Numbered from the stretch's first letter, positions 28,136 to 36,655 are shown. The stretch is 64,000 nt of DNA from Streptomyces sp. JH14 (GCF_029428675.1 NZ_JAJNEL010000001.1:6448001-6512000), one strand, 5' to 3'. The notes: generated by a model not told the origin, from the letters alone. Program-made: numbers and translations.

Positions 28136-28795
28136 CTACTCGTACCGGTACTTCAGCGAGTCCGCCTCAGCCTGCTCGATGTCGGCGATCGTCAGCTCCG
28201 GTATCCGCAGTTGGGCCAGTGTCACCTCGGCCGAGGTCGGCTGGGCGTCCGCCGGCAGCCACTGCTCCGGCTTCCAGGCCCCGCTGCGCAGCAGCGACTT
28301 GGGGCAGTGGGGGTAGACCTCCTCGATCCCCAGCACCAGCGCACTGGCCGGCGGCTTTCCCACGGCGGTCAGCTGCGACAGCAGTTCCGGGCGGGTGGAG
28401 ACGACGGCCCGGCCGTTCACCCGCAGGGTGGTGGTCCGCCCGGGGATGATGAACAGGAGCCCGGCCCGTCCGGTGGCGATGACGTTCTGCAGGGTGTCCA
28501 GCCGCTTGTTGCCGGTCGCGTCCGGAATCGCCACCGTCCGTGCGTCCAGGACGGCGACGAACCCGGCAGGGCCGCCGCGCGGCGAGACGTCGCAGTTGCC
28601 CTCGGCGTCCGCGCTGGCGACCAGGACCAGCGATGAGCAGCCGATCAACCGCCGTGTGTGTTCGGTGAGTTCAGTCATCTGCTTGCGCACGGCCGCGTCG
28701 CTGGGGAGTTCGTAAGCCCGGCGCAACGCCGCCTGGTCGGGCACGGCGTCGAGACGGAGCGAGTCGAAGGCACTGCCGGCAAGGGGTGTCGTCAT
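28136..28795 (-). CDS. PPOX-class FMN-binding protein (MSMEG_1061-type)
   Basis: A 219-residue protein. The segment LVLVASADAEGNCDVSPRGG, then VAIPDATGNKRLDTLQN and RTTTLRVNGRA, is the split-barrel flavin fold of pyridoxamine-phosphate-oxidase-like proteins. The C-terminal VYPHCPKSLLRSGAW matches the MSMEG_1061 subgroup. These proteins bind FMN or F420 and reduce or oxidise small molecules; a physiological substrate is not known. No partner gene is adjacent. A near-identical 19-bp sequence lies on both sides of the gene. Confidence 0.88.
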   Translation of the reverse strand: MTTPLAGSAFDSLRLDAVPDQAALRRAYELPSDAAVRKQMTELTEHTRRLIGCSSLVLVASADAEGNCDVSPRGGPAGFVAVLDARTVAIPDATGNKRLDTLQNVIATGRAGLLFIIPGRTTTLRVNGRAVVSTRPELLSQLTAVGKPPASALVLGIEEVYPHCPKSLLRSGAWKPEQWLPADAQPTSAEVTLAQLRIPELTIADIEQAEADSLKYRYE

Positions 28796-29215
28796 GCCTC
28801 CGACCCTAATCGAGCCGACCTGCGATTGATCTTGGTCGGTAGAGGCGGGGACCTGGTGACGCCGCGCAAGTTGTCTGGTGTGTGACGATCAAACAGGCCG
28901 CGCGACCATGTCCTGTCCTGCCATCTGCGGGCTGTTGCGCCGACATCCGGGCAAGTTGAGGGCGGAACTCGCGGGTCAGCACGGCTGGCTCGGCAGCGTC
29001 CTCAACCGCCCGAAGGCCACGGCAGCCGAGCAGCGGTACGAGGAGCTGACCCGGGCGGAGTTCGCCGGCCACCCTGCGGACTGAATCACGGGACACATCC
29101 AGACTGCCGGAGACCACCGCTCCACCCGCGGTGGCCTCCGACAGTTGTGTGTCATCGACATGGGACGACGTGACGGAACGGCTGTTGCGGAGCCCAGTCC
29201 GAGGCGCGGCGAACT
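28796..29215. other. Intergenic, no convincing gene
   Basis: 420 bp between divergent genes. A 68-codon plus-strand frame at 28878-29084 ends RYEELTRAEFAGHPAD, which has protein-like composition, but it has no ribosome binding site and no recognisable family. The sequence just before the lipase resembles no signal peptide in any frame. Confidence 0.4.
28817..28835. repeat. 19-bp flanking direct repeat, right copy
   Basis: GACCTGCGATTGATCTTGG, two mismatches from the copy at 28064-28082, same orientation. It lies 22 bp upstream of the start of the FMN-oxidase-like gene, so it may instead be a regulatory site. Confidence 0.5.
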
Positions 29216-30061
29216 GTGCGGCGGGACACATTGTTCGGCGCCGCCCTCCCGGGCTGTGCACGGCTCTGTACACGCCGGTCGCCGAACACCCCGCCCCCCG
29301 GCGCCAACGACTGGTCCTGCCGACCGAGCGCCGCCCACCCGCGTCCGGTCGTGCTGGTCCACGGCACGCTCGCCAACGAGCGGTTGAACGGGGACGTGCT
29401 CTCCCCGCTGCTCCACAACAACGGCTACTGCGTCTTCACCTTCAACTACGGCGGCCCCGAGCTGTTCGTCAACAAGGGCGTCTGGTCGATCCAGGGCAGC
29501 ACCGACACCCTGCGCACCTTCGTCGACCAGGTGCTCACGGCCACCGGAGCCGACCAGGTCGACCTGGTCGGCCACTCGCAGGGCGGCATGGTGCCCCGCT
29601 ACTACCTCAAGTACCTGAGCGGCGCCGCAAAGGTCCACACCCTGGTCGGCCTCGGCCCCACCAACCACGGCGGCACCGTCAGCGGGTTCACCCCCCTACT
29701 CGACTACCTGCATCTGCTGGGGGCGGTCTCCGACGTCGACTCGATCGTCTGCGACGCGTGCTCCCAGCAGCTGGCCGGCTCCGACTTCCTGGCCGACCTC
29801 AACGCGGGCGGCGACACCGTCCCCGGGGTCCACTACACCGTGATCGCCAGCAAGTACGACGAGCTGGCCTCGCCGTACACCAACGACTTCCTCAGCGGTC
29901 CGGACGTCACCAACATCACGCTCCAGGACGGCTGTGCCATCGACCTGTCCGGCCACGTCGAGCTGGTTTTCCGGCCGCGGGCGCTGACCCTGGTGCTCAA
30001 CGCACTGGACCCCGCCCACCCGAAGCCCGTGCCCTGCCTGTACGTGCCTTTCACCGGCTGA
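29216..30061 (+). CDS. Triacylglycerol lipase-like esterase (LipA/class 2), atypical N-terminus
   Basis: From about residue 25 the protein reads as a secreted streptomycete lipase: PPPGANDWSCRP, the strand RPVVLVHGT, the elbow LVGHSQGGM with nucleophile Ser, GLGPTNHGGTVSG, and the C-terminal histidine in LSGHVEL. Cysteines suited to extracellular disulfides are conserved (YCVF, CDACSQQ, DGCAID, PCLYV). Relatives begin with a cleavable signal peptide, but here the first 25 residues (GTG start) are not a signal and no other frame supplies one. The gene may be truncated at its 5' end, or the protein may not be exported. A hairpin follows the stop. Confidence 0.8.
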   Translation: MRRDTLFGAALPGCARLCTRRSPNTPPPGANDWSCRPSAAHPRPVVLVHGTLANERLNGDVLSPLLHNNGYCVFTFNYGGPELFVNKGVWSIQGSTDTLRTFVDQVLTATGADQVDLVGHSQGGMVPRYYLKYLSGAAKVHTLVGLGPTNHGGTVSGFTPLLDYLHLLGAVSDVDSIVCDACSQQLAGSDFLADLNAGGDTVPGVHYTVIASKYDELASPYTNDFLSGPDVTNITLQDGCAIDLSGHVELVFRPRALTLVLNALDPAHPKPVPCLYVPFTG

Positions 30062-30122
30062 GCCGCAGCGCACCGCTCGGCCGAGGGATCGACTTCGCCG
30101 GTGGGGTGCACGCCCGCCGGGG

Positions 30123-30164
30123 CGGCGGGTCCGTGCGACGCAGTGGCGCCGCACGGACCCGCCG
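30123..30164 (+). terminator. Hairpin after the lipase gene
   Basis: A 15-bp perfect inverted repeat (CGGCGGGTCCGTGCG, 30123-30137 and 30150-30164) with a 12-nt loop, about 60 bp past the lipase stop. Confidence 0.7.
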
Positions 30165-30284
30165 GGCATTGCCCGCCCGGCGGTGCCCGGCCGGAACAGT
30201 GCCTCGGACGGGCCGCCTGGGAGGTACCGGGAGCCGCCGGCACGGCTGGGCCGACGGCGCTCCGTCGGGAGACCGGGGCAGGGG

Positions 30285-30420
30285 CGGGCAGGTTGACGGT
30301 CCGGTACGCGAAGTACAAGGCAAGGCCCTCGGGGCCGAACTCCCGGCCGATGCCGGAGTTCTTGCGTCCGTCGAACGGCGGCGCCCGCGTCGAGGCGGAT
30401 GCCGTTGAGGGTGAGGGTCT
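30285..30420 (-). pseudogene. Aldehyde dehydrogenase C-terminal remnant
   Basis: Minus-strand codons give APPFDGRKNSGIGREFGPEG, then LALYFAYRTVNLP. This matches the aldehyde dehydrogenase C-terminal signature (PFGGYKQSGIGRE..GPEGL..Y...K...LP). Just upstream, a different frame reads TLNGIRLDAG, so a frameshift interrupts it. No NAD-binding or catalytic part remains, and the LuxR-type regulator gene ends right beside it. It is a relic left by a deletion or replacement. Confidence 0.65.
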
Positions 30421-30438
30421 CGGCGCCGACCTGTTCTC

Positions 30439-31425
30439 TCAGATCCAGCCCTGCCGCGCCGCCTTGAGGCCGGCTTCAAAGCGACTGGTGGCGTGGAGGC
30501 GTTCCATCAGCGCGGACATCTGTCGCCTGACGGTGCGCAACGAGACACCCAGACGCTTACCGGCCGCCTCATCGGTCATGCCGGAGGCCAGAAGCTTCAA
30601 CAACTCGAGCTCGACCGGGCTCGGACGTGCATCGGTGGCACTGGGACGGTCCGCCCCGAGCGGGACAGCGGCGTTCCACGTCTGCTCGAACAAGGTGATG
30701 AGCGAGGCGACGATACCCGGCGCGCGGGTGCACAGTGCGCCCAGGCGCGAGTGATCGGGGTCGATGGGGACGACCGCGACCGTACGGTCGAACACCAGAA
30801 GGCGCGGCGGGAGCAGCGGACTGGTGCGCACCTGTCCGCCCTGCTCCGTCAGCCACCGGGCGTAGGACAGCGTCGCCGGATCCTTGCGGGCACTCTCCTG
30901 GTACACCGAACGCATCTCGATACCTTGAGCCAGCGCCCGCTCGTCGAGCGGCCGGGACGCCTCCAGGCTGGCCGGAGAGAGCGCGCCGCCCGGCAGGATC
31001 GCCAGGCATTCCCGTTCCAGGCCGCGGGCGAGCTGTTCGAGCCGATCCTGAATGGCGTCCATCCCCACCAGCCGCTCCGCGCCGTCGACCTCGGTGTTCG
31101 GACGGAGCTCGGCGAACTCGGAAACCAACTGCGCCGCGGCCGCCTTGCTGCGAATCATCTCCTTCTGCTGCCGGGCCAGTTCCTCCTCCTGACGGAACAG
31201 CAGTATTTCCAGGCCCAGTTCGGGTCTTACCGGGCGCAGCGCACCGGGACTGTCACGGGAGGGCCGGAGCAGGTCGAGATCGACGAGCCGATCCAATCCC
31301 GCGCGCACCTGCGCCTCCGTGCGCCCCAGACGGACGCTCAGTTCGGCGATCCCGCCCGACGGGTCCGCCAGCATCCCCCGGTACACAGCTTCCGCGTTCG
31401 CCTCAAGACCCAGTGCCTGCAGCAT
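30439..31425 (-). CDS. TrmB-like/LuxR-type helix-turn-helix regulator
   Basis: A 328-residue regulator with two DNA-binding ends. Residues 1-60 (MLQALGLEANAEAVYRGMLA, then GIAELSVRLGRTEAQVRAGL) look like a TrmB-type winged helix. The middle (about 90-260), with a coiled segment EEELARQQKEMIRSKAAAA, looks like a TrmB-type effector domain. The C-terminus is a LuxR helix-turn-helix (ELELLKLLASGMTDEAAGKR, then SLRTVRRQMSALMERL). Longer frames upstream are noise. It is divergent from the tiny secreted peptide 269 bp away and probably controls or senses it. Confidence 0.88.
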   Translation of the reverse strand: MLQALGLEANAEAVYRGMLADPSGGIAELSVRLGRTEAQVRAGLDRLVDLDLLRPSRDSPGALRPVRPELGLEILLFRQEEELARQQKEMIRSKAAAAQLVSEFAELRPNTEVDGAERLVGMDAIQDRLEQLARGLERECLAILPGGALSPASLEASRPLDERALAQGIEMRSVYQESARKDPATLSYARWLTEQGGQVRTSPLLPPRLLVFDRTVAVVPIDPDHSRLGALCTRAPGIVASLITLFEQTWNAAVPLGADRPSATDARPSPVELELLKLLASGMTDEAAGKRLGVSLRTVRRQMSALMERLHATSRFEAGLKAARQGWI

Positions 31426-31694
31426 GTCCTCCGGCCCCCCAGCTGAAGTCCGGCCGCCCTCCCCGAGCGGCGCCTGACGCGATCGTAGGCGAAGGCTGTC
31501 ACCAACGTGCCAAGGCTTCTTGGGGACAGCCGGAATCCCTTCCCGCCAGGTGGCGGAGGCAGCAGCATGGTGCTCACCGGAACGGCGGGGCGAAAGTCCC
31601 CGGCTCGGGGCCAGAGCCGCAAGGACGGTCCGGAACAGCGCGCGACACAGCACACCGAAGGAACCGCATCCCGACTTCTGATCCTGGGGGAACC

Positions 31695-31907
31695 ATGTCC
31701 CGCACCGCCCGCACCGCCTCTGTCGCCGTCGTCACCCTTCTCTGCTGCATCGCCGTCACCACCGCGGCGGCCGGCGCCGAGGGCCATCGCGTCAGCGCCT
31801 CCGTCCCCGGCAGCATCAACTGGGACACGGTGCCCGGATCCGCGGCAGGCAGCACCAACGGGGACACGGCACCCGGGTCCGTGGCCGGCAGCATCAACTG
31901 GGACTAG
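31695..31907 (+). CDS. Small secreted repeat peptide (GSINWD repeats), 70 aa
   Basis: A GGGGGA five bases before the ATG supports this start. Residues 1-28 are a clean signal peptide (MSRTARTASVAVVTLLCC, then TTAAAGA). The roughly 40-residue mature part is built of three short units: VPGSINWDT, VPGSAAGSTNGDT and APGSVAGSINWD, ending at the stop. There is no cysteine in the mature part. It could be a precursor for a signalling peptide, a wall-associated peptide or a RiPP-like core, but no modification enzyme is adjacent. It is divergent from a TrmB/LuxR-type regulator and followed five bases later by an 89-codon gene. I do not recognise the family with certainty. Confidence 0.75.
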   Translation: MSRTARTASVAVVTLLCCIAVTTAAAGAEGHRVSASVPGSINWDTVPGSAAGSTNGDTAPGSVAGSINWD

Positions 31908-31912
31908 AGCGC

Positions 31913-32182
31913 GTGCACGTCATCAGGGCCACACTCGCGGGACCGCACCACGTCCACCGCGACGTGCCCGCCGTCCTCACCGATCTCGTCTGGGCCCACA
32001 CCACCGCGGCGCACGGGCTCGAGCATCTGCGGGCCAGGGCCTCCGACGACGGCATGGACCTCTACCTCTTCCTGCGGGCCACCTCGGAAGCCGCCGCTCT
32101 CGGCCAGGCCCACGCCATCCTCACCAGCGCCCGCACGCCGCTGCGTGCCTTCGGCTACACCATCGCCGCACCGCTCCGCTGA
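31913..32182 (+). CDS. Small cytosolic protein coupled to the repeat peptide, 89 aa
   Basis: The GTG start lies five bases after the peptide stop, so translation is probably coupled. The sequence has no signal or membrane segment and ends GYTIAAPLR. The middle (GMDLYLFLRATSEAAALGQA) reads as a strand followed by a helix, and the AHAILTSARTPLRAFGYT stretch as a second unit; together they suggest a small ferredoxin-like alpha/beta fold. No family is firmly recognised. Given its position it may act with the secreted peptide or its regulator. Confidence 0.7.
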   Translation: MHVIRATLAGPHHVHRDVPAVLTDLVWAHTTAAHGLEHLRARASDDGMDLYLFLRATSEAAALGQAHAILTSARTPLRAFGYTIAAPLR

Positions 32183-32287
32183 ACCCGCCGCACCGGGGCC
32201 GACGACGTCGCAGCGCTGCGGCACACCACCGTCGTAAGGCTCTGCGCCCGGCCTGCCTGCACCTGATGTTCCTTGGGGGAAAACACC

Positions 32288-33487
32288 GTGCCCACCGCTC
32301 TCCGCATGACTGCCCGCAAGACCACTCTGACAGCCCTTTCCGGCCTCCTCGGCGCCGGGCTGCTCAGCGCCGTCGCCACCGCCCCGGCCGCGCAGGCCGC
32401 GACCACATGCAGCGGGACCGCCTCGATCTACGGCATCCTGCCCGACGGTCGCCTCACCTTCAGCACCATCACGCCTGCCACGGGCGAGTTGAAGAAGGTA
32501 CTGGTCGGAGCGGACCTGGGCTTCGAGCCGCGAGCGATTGCCACGCTCAACTTCAACACCATCCTCGTCACGTCGACCACCGGTGCGCTCTACCGTCTCG
32601 ATGTCCTGACCAACAACACCTCCCTCGTCCTGGAGCGTCCGCCCGTCAAGCTCTTCGACAGCGGCTGGACCCACGACAAGCTCACCTACGACGGACACGG
32701 CCACCTCTACGGCACGGCCGGCGGCCTTCTCCTCCAGTACCTGGTCTCTCAGCCCAAGCCGACCGGCTCCGCCCACATCGGCCAGCGCAAGGAGATCGGC
32801 AGCGGCTTCGTCCTGAAAACCCTCACCGCCGTCGGCGACGACCGCCTTCTTGCCACCACCGCGGCCGGCGCGCTCCTCTCGTACAGGATCAGCAGCGACG
32901 GCAGTTGGGACCGGGACGACCTCAAGACGTCCGGCTGGTCCGGCTTCGATCAGGTCGTCTCGCCAGGCGGCGGCCTCTATTACGGCCGTATCGCGACCAC
33001 GGGCGCCATGTACTGGTACAAGGACGCCGACCCGGCCGATGGCACGGGCACCGACATCGCGTATCACAACGACACACCCGTCAACACGGGTGGCTGGACA
33101 CAACAGTTGCTCTCTGCCCAGCCGGAGACCTTCGGCTGCACCACCAGCGTCGACCCGCTCGACGGCACCGACATCCCCGCCGTGAAGGCGGCCGGCCACG
33201 ACTTGATGAACAAGTACGACGGCGGAGCCTGGAACAGCACCACCCAGTGGAACTGTTTGGAGCAGCTCTGGGACAAGGAGAGCGGCTGGCGCTACTGGGC
33301 CGACAACCCGAACTCCACGGCCTACGGCATCCCCCAGGCGCTGCCCGGCTCCAAGATGGACGCCTTCGGCGACGACTGGCTCACCAACCCCGTCACGCAG
33401 ATCAAGTGGGGCCTGTCCTACATCGACGGCCAGTACGGCACACCCTGCGGCGCCTGGACCCACTTCGTGAACAACAACTGGTACTGA
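32288..33487 (+). CDS. Secreted tachylectin-like propeller with lysozyme-like domain
   Basis: The GTG at 32288 follows GGGGGA; an ATG six codons later is also possible. The signal peptide ends TAPAAQA. Residues about 40-300 form tachylectin-2-like propeller blades (YGILPDGRLTF, LGFEPRAIATLNFNTILV, YDGHGHLYGTAGG, VSPGGGLYYGR). The C-terminal 80 residues are a lysozyme-like transglycosylase domain: LWDKESGWRYWADNPNST with the probable catalytic Glu, AYGIPQALPG, and TQIKWGLSYI. It probably binds glycans and cuts peptidoglycan outside the cell. A paralogue with the same propeller and another hydrolase is next. Confidence 0.9.
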   Translation: MPTALRMTARKTTLTALSGLLGAGLLSAVATAPAAQAATTCSGTASIYGILPDGRLTFSTITPATGELKKVLVGADLGFEPRAIATLNFNTILVTSTTGALYRLDVLTNNTSLVLERPPVKLFDSGWTHDKLTYDGHGHLYGTAGGLLLQYLVSQPKPTGSAHIGQRKEIGSGFVLKTLTAVGDDRLLATTAAGALLSYRISSDGSWDRDDLKTSGWSGFDQVVSPGGGLYYGRIATTGAMYWYKDADPADGTGTDIAYHNDTPVNTGGWTQQLLSAQPETFGCTTSVDPLDGTDIPAVKAAGHDLMNKYDGGAWNSTTQWNCLEQLWDKESGWRYWADNPNSTAYGIPQALPGSKMDAFGDDWLTNPVTQIKWGLSYIDGQYGTPCGAWTHFVNNNWY

Positions 33488-33902
33488 GAAGGCAGTTCAC
33501 GAGTCCATGAGCGACTCCGCCCTCGTCCGATGGCGGGGTGCGGGCGGAATCCACCGATCCGCAGTCACTGGTTCAGGACCCGCCCCCGGCAGACCTGAAC
33601 ACGCACAACGGCCACGCAACCACCGGGGCCCCGCCTCGACGAAGCACAGGGCCCGCTGAGGGAGGCCGGGACCACCTCGAGTCCCTGGCGCTCACTCGGA
33701 CGACCATCAGAACGCTCATCGATCCGATCCCCGCCCAGGCCGGCCAACCAAGCTTGCCCGAGCACCCCGACCGACCCGCTTCCCACCCGGCTTCACGAGG
33801 CAGCCGGCCGCTTCACGCCTGCCCGGCACCGCACCTCCTCCCCGTTCACACACCTCCAGCCCGACGCGCCTGTGTCAGGGCTGCCCGAAATCGGAGAATC
33901 CC
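33488..33902. other. Intergenic between the two propeller genes
   Basis: 415 bp with no credible gene. Arginine/proline-rich frames cross it. It presumably holds the terminator of the first gene and the promoter of the second; no strong hairpin was found. Confidence 0.45.
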
Positions 33903-35213
33903 ATGCTCTCGACGTCCCTCAAGCGCCGTCTGACCGCCACCCTCGCCCTCGGCGCCACCAGCCTCGGCCTGGTCACACTCTCGACGGCTCCCGCCCAGGC
34001 CGCCGCCATCTGCGGTGGCGACGTCTCGGTCTACGGCACGCTTCCCGACGGACGCCTCACCTACACCGCGATATCCCCGAACACCGGCGACCGGGTCAAG
34101 ACGTTGATCGGCCCTGACCTCGGCTTCACACCCAAGGCGATGGCCACCCTCAACTTCAACACCGTCCTTGTGACCTCGACGGCCGGTGAGCTCTATCGCG
34201 TAGACATCCAGACCAACAACAACGCCCTGGCCCTGGCAGGCGTCACCCGGATCTGGGACAGCGGCTGGACCTTCGACAAGATGACGTACGACGGCGCCGG
34301 TCACCTCTACGGCACGGTCGCTGGCCAACTCCACCGTTACAACGTGTCCCAGGCCAAGCCCAGCGGGCCCGCCCACATCGCGAAGCACGTCGTGATCGAC
34401 GAGGGTTTCGTCCTCAAGACCCTCGCGGCCGTCGGTGACGACGTCCTCCTCGCCACCACGTCCGACGGCAAGCTCCTCTCGTACCAGATCAACGGCGTCG
34501 GGGACTGGGAGCGCTCGGACCTGAAGAGCAGCGGCTGGTCTGCGGTCGACAGCCTGGTCTCACCCGGCGGCGGTCTCTACTACGGCCGTACGAACGGCGG
34601 TATGTACTGGTACCACGACGCCGACCCCACTGACGGCAACGGCAGCGACATCGCCTACCACTCCGACGACCCGGTCGATGCGAGCGGCTGGACCCAGACC
34701 CTGCTCTCCGCCTACGCCGGCGACTGCACCTACCAGCAGCCCGCGCCTCCCACCTCCACCCCCTCCACCCGAGGCGGTCAGATCACTCGCACCGAGATCA
34801 TGAGCCGTGCCGTGAACTGGCTGAACCGCGACATCCCTTACAGCCAGAGCGCGTACGCCTCCGACCCGGACGGCGACCACACGTACCGCACCGACTGCTC
34901 GGGCTTCGTCTCCATGACCTGGCACGCCGCCACCAGTTACACCACCGCCAGCCTGCCGGGCGCCGGCAGCACCATCTCGAAGTCCGACCTCCAGCCCGGC
35001 GACGCGCTGAACACCCAGGACGGGCATGTGGTGCTCTTCGAGAAGTGGGTCGACAAGGCAGCCGGCAAGTTCTCGTACATCCACGAGGCCAACACCAACG
35101 ACGACATGATGCGCGGCCAGGACTACCTCAACGGTGGCACCGACGGCCGCATCGCAGGCCACGCCGCCTCCGGGTACGTCGCCCTGCGCTACGACAACGT
35201 CGTCAACGGCTAG
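33903..35213 (+). CDS. Secreted tachylectin-like propeller with NlpC/P60-like domain
   Basis: A 436-residue protein with a signal peptide (MLSTSLKRRLTATLALGATS, then STAPAQAA). Residues about 35-280 are a propeller closely parallel to the upstream protein (YGTLPDGRLTY, DSGWTFDKMTYDGAGHLYGT, GFVLKTLAAVGDD, SPGGGLYYGR). A short TSTPSTRG linker leads to a catalytic domain with the Cys motif RTDCSGFVSMTWH and a His in QDGHVVLFEKW. That pattern is NlpC/P60-like and suggests a gamma-D-glutamyl peptidase or amidase on peptidoglycan. The ATG is six codons after a stretch reading CCGAAATCGGAG, a plausible site. A 17-bp hairpin follows. Confidence 0.9.
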   Translation: MLSTSLKRRLTATLALGATSLGLVTLSTAPAQAAAICGGDVSVYGTLPDGRLTYTAISPNTGDRVKTLIGPDLGFTPKAMATLNFNTVLVTSTAGELYRVDIQTNNNALALAGVTRIWDSGWTFDKMTYDGAGHLYGTVAGQLHRYNVSQAKPSGPAHIAKHVVIDEGFVLKTLAAVGDDVLLATTSDGKLLSYQINGVGDWERSDLKSSGWSAVDSLVSPGGGLYYGRTNGGMYWYHDADPTDGNGSDIAYHSDDPVDASGWTQTLLSAYAGDCTYQQPAPPTSTPSTRGGQITRTEIMSRAVNWLNRDIPYSQSAYASDPDGDHTYRTDCSGFVSMTWHAATSYTTASLPGAGSTISKSDLQPGDALNTQDGHVVLFEKWVDKAAGKFSYIHEANTNDDMMRGQDYLNGGTDGRIAGHAASGYVALRYDNVVNG

Positions 35214-35222
35214 GCCTCGCGT

Positions 35223-35265
35223 CGGCCGGAAGGCCTGGTGGCTCCGCTACCAGGCCTTCCGGCCG
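35223..35265 (+). terminator. 17-bp stem terminator after the propeller-NlpC gene
   Basis: A perfect inverted repeat (CGGCCGGAAGGCCTGGT, 35223-35239 and 35249-35265) with a 9-nt loop, starting 10 bp past the stop. Confidence 0.85.
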
Positions 35266-35397
35266 TCTTGCGTTCGCACGCACCGGGCTCCGCTGCTTGA
35301 TCCGCCGGGAAGTGCGGGACAGCCTGTGAAAACCGCTGCTCACGACCAGTCGGGGTGCTCGCCGCGCGAGCGGAGATGAACCGGACATCTGGACGGA

Positions 35398-36337
35398 ATG
35401 GAAGGGCATAATGTCGCGCTCTCAGCGACGGTGCGCTCCGGGCGCATCAGTGAGGGCCAGGTCGTCAAGACAGTCCGGGACCACGCACATGAGCTAGACG
35501 GCTTGGAGTTCGCCGACGGCGCCTTCCTGCAGACGGCGATCACTGGCGCCGTCGACGGGCAGTGCTGGACGGACTTCATTGACTTCACCGAGGCCCGCGC
35601 CCTGGCCGTCCGTCTGTCAACTGCCGCGCTGGTCACCATCGGATACCTGTCCGGGATGCGTCCTGAAGAAGTGCTCCACCTCGAGCGCGGATGCTCCACT
35701 CGCCAGGACCGCGAGGACGGCACCGTCCGGTACCGGATCACCGGCCGGCACTTCAAAGGCATCACCGACGACGAGGGCAACACCCTCCCGGAAGGAGAGA
35801 TCCGCCCCGCGCCCTGGACCGTCATCGAGCTGGTTGACCGGGCCGTGAAGGTGCTCGAATCCCTACACGACGACCAACTGCTGTTCCCTCGCTCACTGAC
35901 ACAGAAGGCGAGGTCCGACGACGAGGAAGAGTTCCACGGCGGGGCGATTGACCCGCCCGGATCAAGAAGTTCATCGCCTGGGCCAACGAGCAGGCCATCC
36001 GCCTCGGCCGCGATCACAAGATTATTCCCCCGACCCGCACGGGTCCGTCACCCTGCGGCGGCTGCGACGCACGGTCGCCTGGTTCATCTACCGCCGTCCC
36101 GGCGGCCGGATCGTCCTTGGACTGCAATACGGGCACGTCGGCACCTCCATGGCGGAGTCGTACAGCGGCCGCACCAAGGCGGACATTTCGACGGCGTTGT
36201 CCGGGTTTTTCCCGGTCCCCGCCGCTGACCGGCCGGGTGTCCTGGATGCCGACCTCACTCGCCTCTTCCCGCTGCCGGCGGTGGCACGGTCCGGACCGTT
36301 TGGATGTGGGCAGGTATCCGAGGTTCGGGGAGGCGCG
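35398..36337 (+). pseudogene. Tyrosine recombinase/integrase, two frameshifts
   Basis: Three reading frames in succession encode one recombinase. Frame 1 (35398 to about 35950) has the first active-site Arg in GYLSGMRPEEVLHLERG. Frame 3 (about 35958-36027) reads RIKKFIAWANEQAIRLGRDH. Frame 2 (from about 36031) reads DPHGSVTLRRLRRTVAWF, then LQYGHVGTSMAESYSG with the last Arg, His and Tyr motifs. The second shift falls in a run of five C at 36027-36031. The N-terminal core-binding domain seems missing. It sits at the left edge of the catabolic island. Confidence 0.75.
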
Positions 36338-36404
36338 GTGGCGGAGCCGATCAAGGTCCGGAGACTGACGGATCAAGAAGGCCAGCCGTTACAGCGGATC
36401 GTGC
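36338..36404 (+). pseudogene. IS630-type transposase, first codons only
   Basis: From a GTG, the codons give MAEPIKVRRLTDQEGQPLQR. This is very like the N-terminus of actinobacterial IS630-family transposases (MAEPVRVRRLTDQEGQKLQQ as I recall it). After about 22 codons similarity stops where IS1380-like DNA begins on the opposite strand. It appears to be an element cut by a second insertion. Confidence 0.6.
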
Positions 36405-36655
36405 CGCAGCATCGCCACATCCGCCAGGCAGTCCCCGCCCAGAGCCGTCGCGAGCGCAACATCCAGCAGGACCTTGCCCGGATCGTGCACCGCCCGCGGC
36501 TTGCACCAGGGCGCCAGCGCCGTCGATATCGCTCGGTCAAGGCCGGACTTGCGGACCGTCTCGACCAGCAGCACCGACCCGGCCTGCGAGACCACCGAGC
36601 GGCCACCGCCCTCGAGGCGGACAGGCGATGGGACCCGATACTCTTCTTCACCTGA
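36389..36655 (-). pseudogene. IS1380-type transposase N-terminal fragment
   Basis: Minus-strand codons give PVRLEGGGRSVVSQAGSVLL, VETVRKSGLDRAISTALAPW and DPGKVLLDVALATALGGD, then CLADVAMLRHDPL and a stop. This is the N-terminal helical region of IS1380-family DDE transposases. The catalytic DDE core is absent; the frame ends where IS630-like codons begin. No clear start codon lies at the usual place. Confidence 0.7.

Noticed and set aside
28878..29084. 68-codon frame ending RYEELTRAEFAGHPAD
   Set aside because: Protein-like ending but no ribosome binding site and no recognised family; kept only as a note in the intergenic entry.
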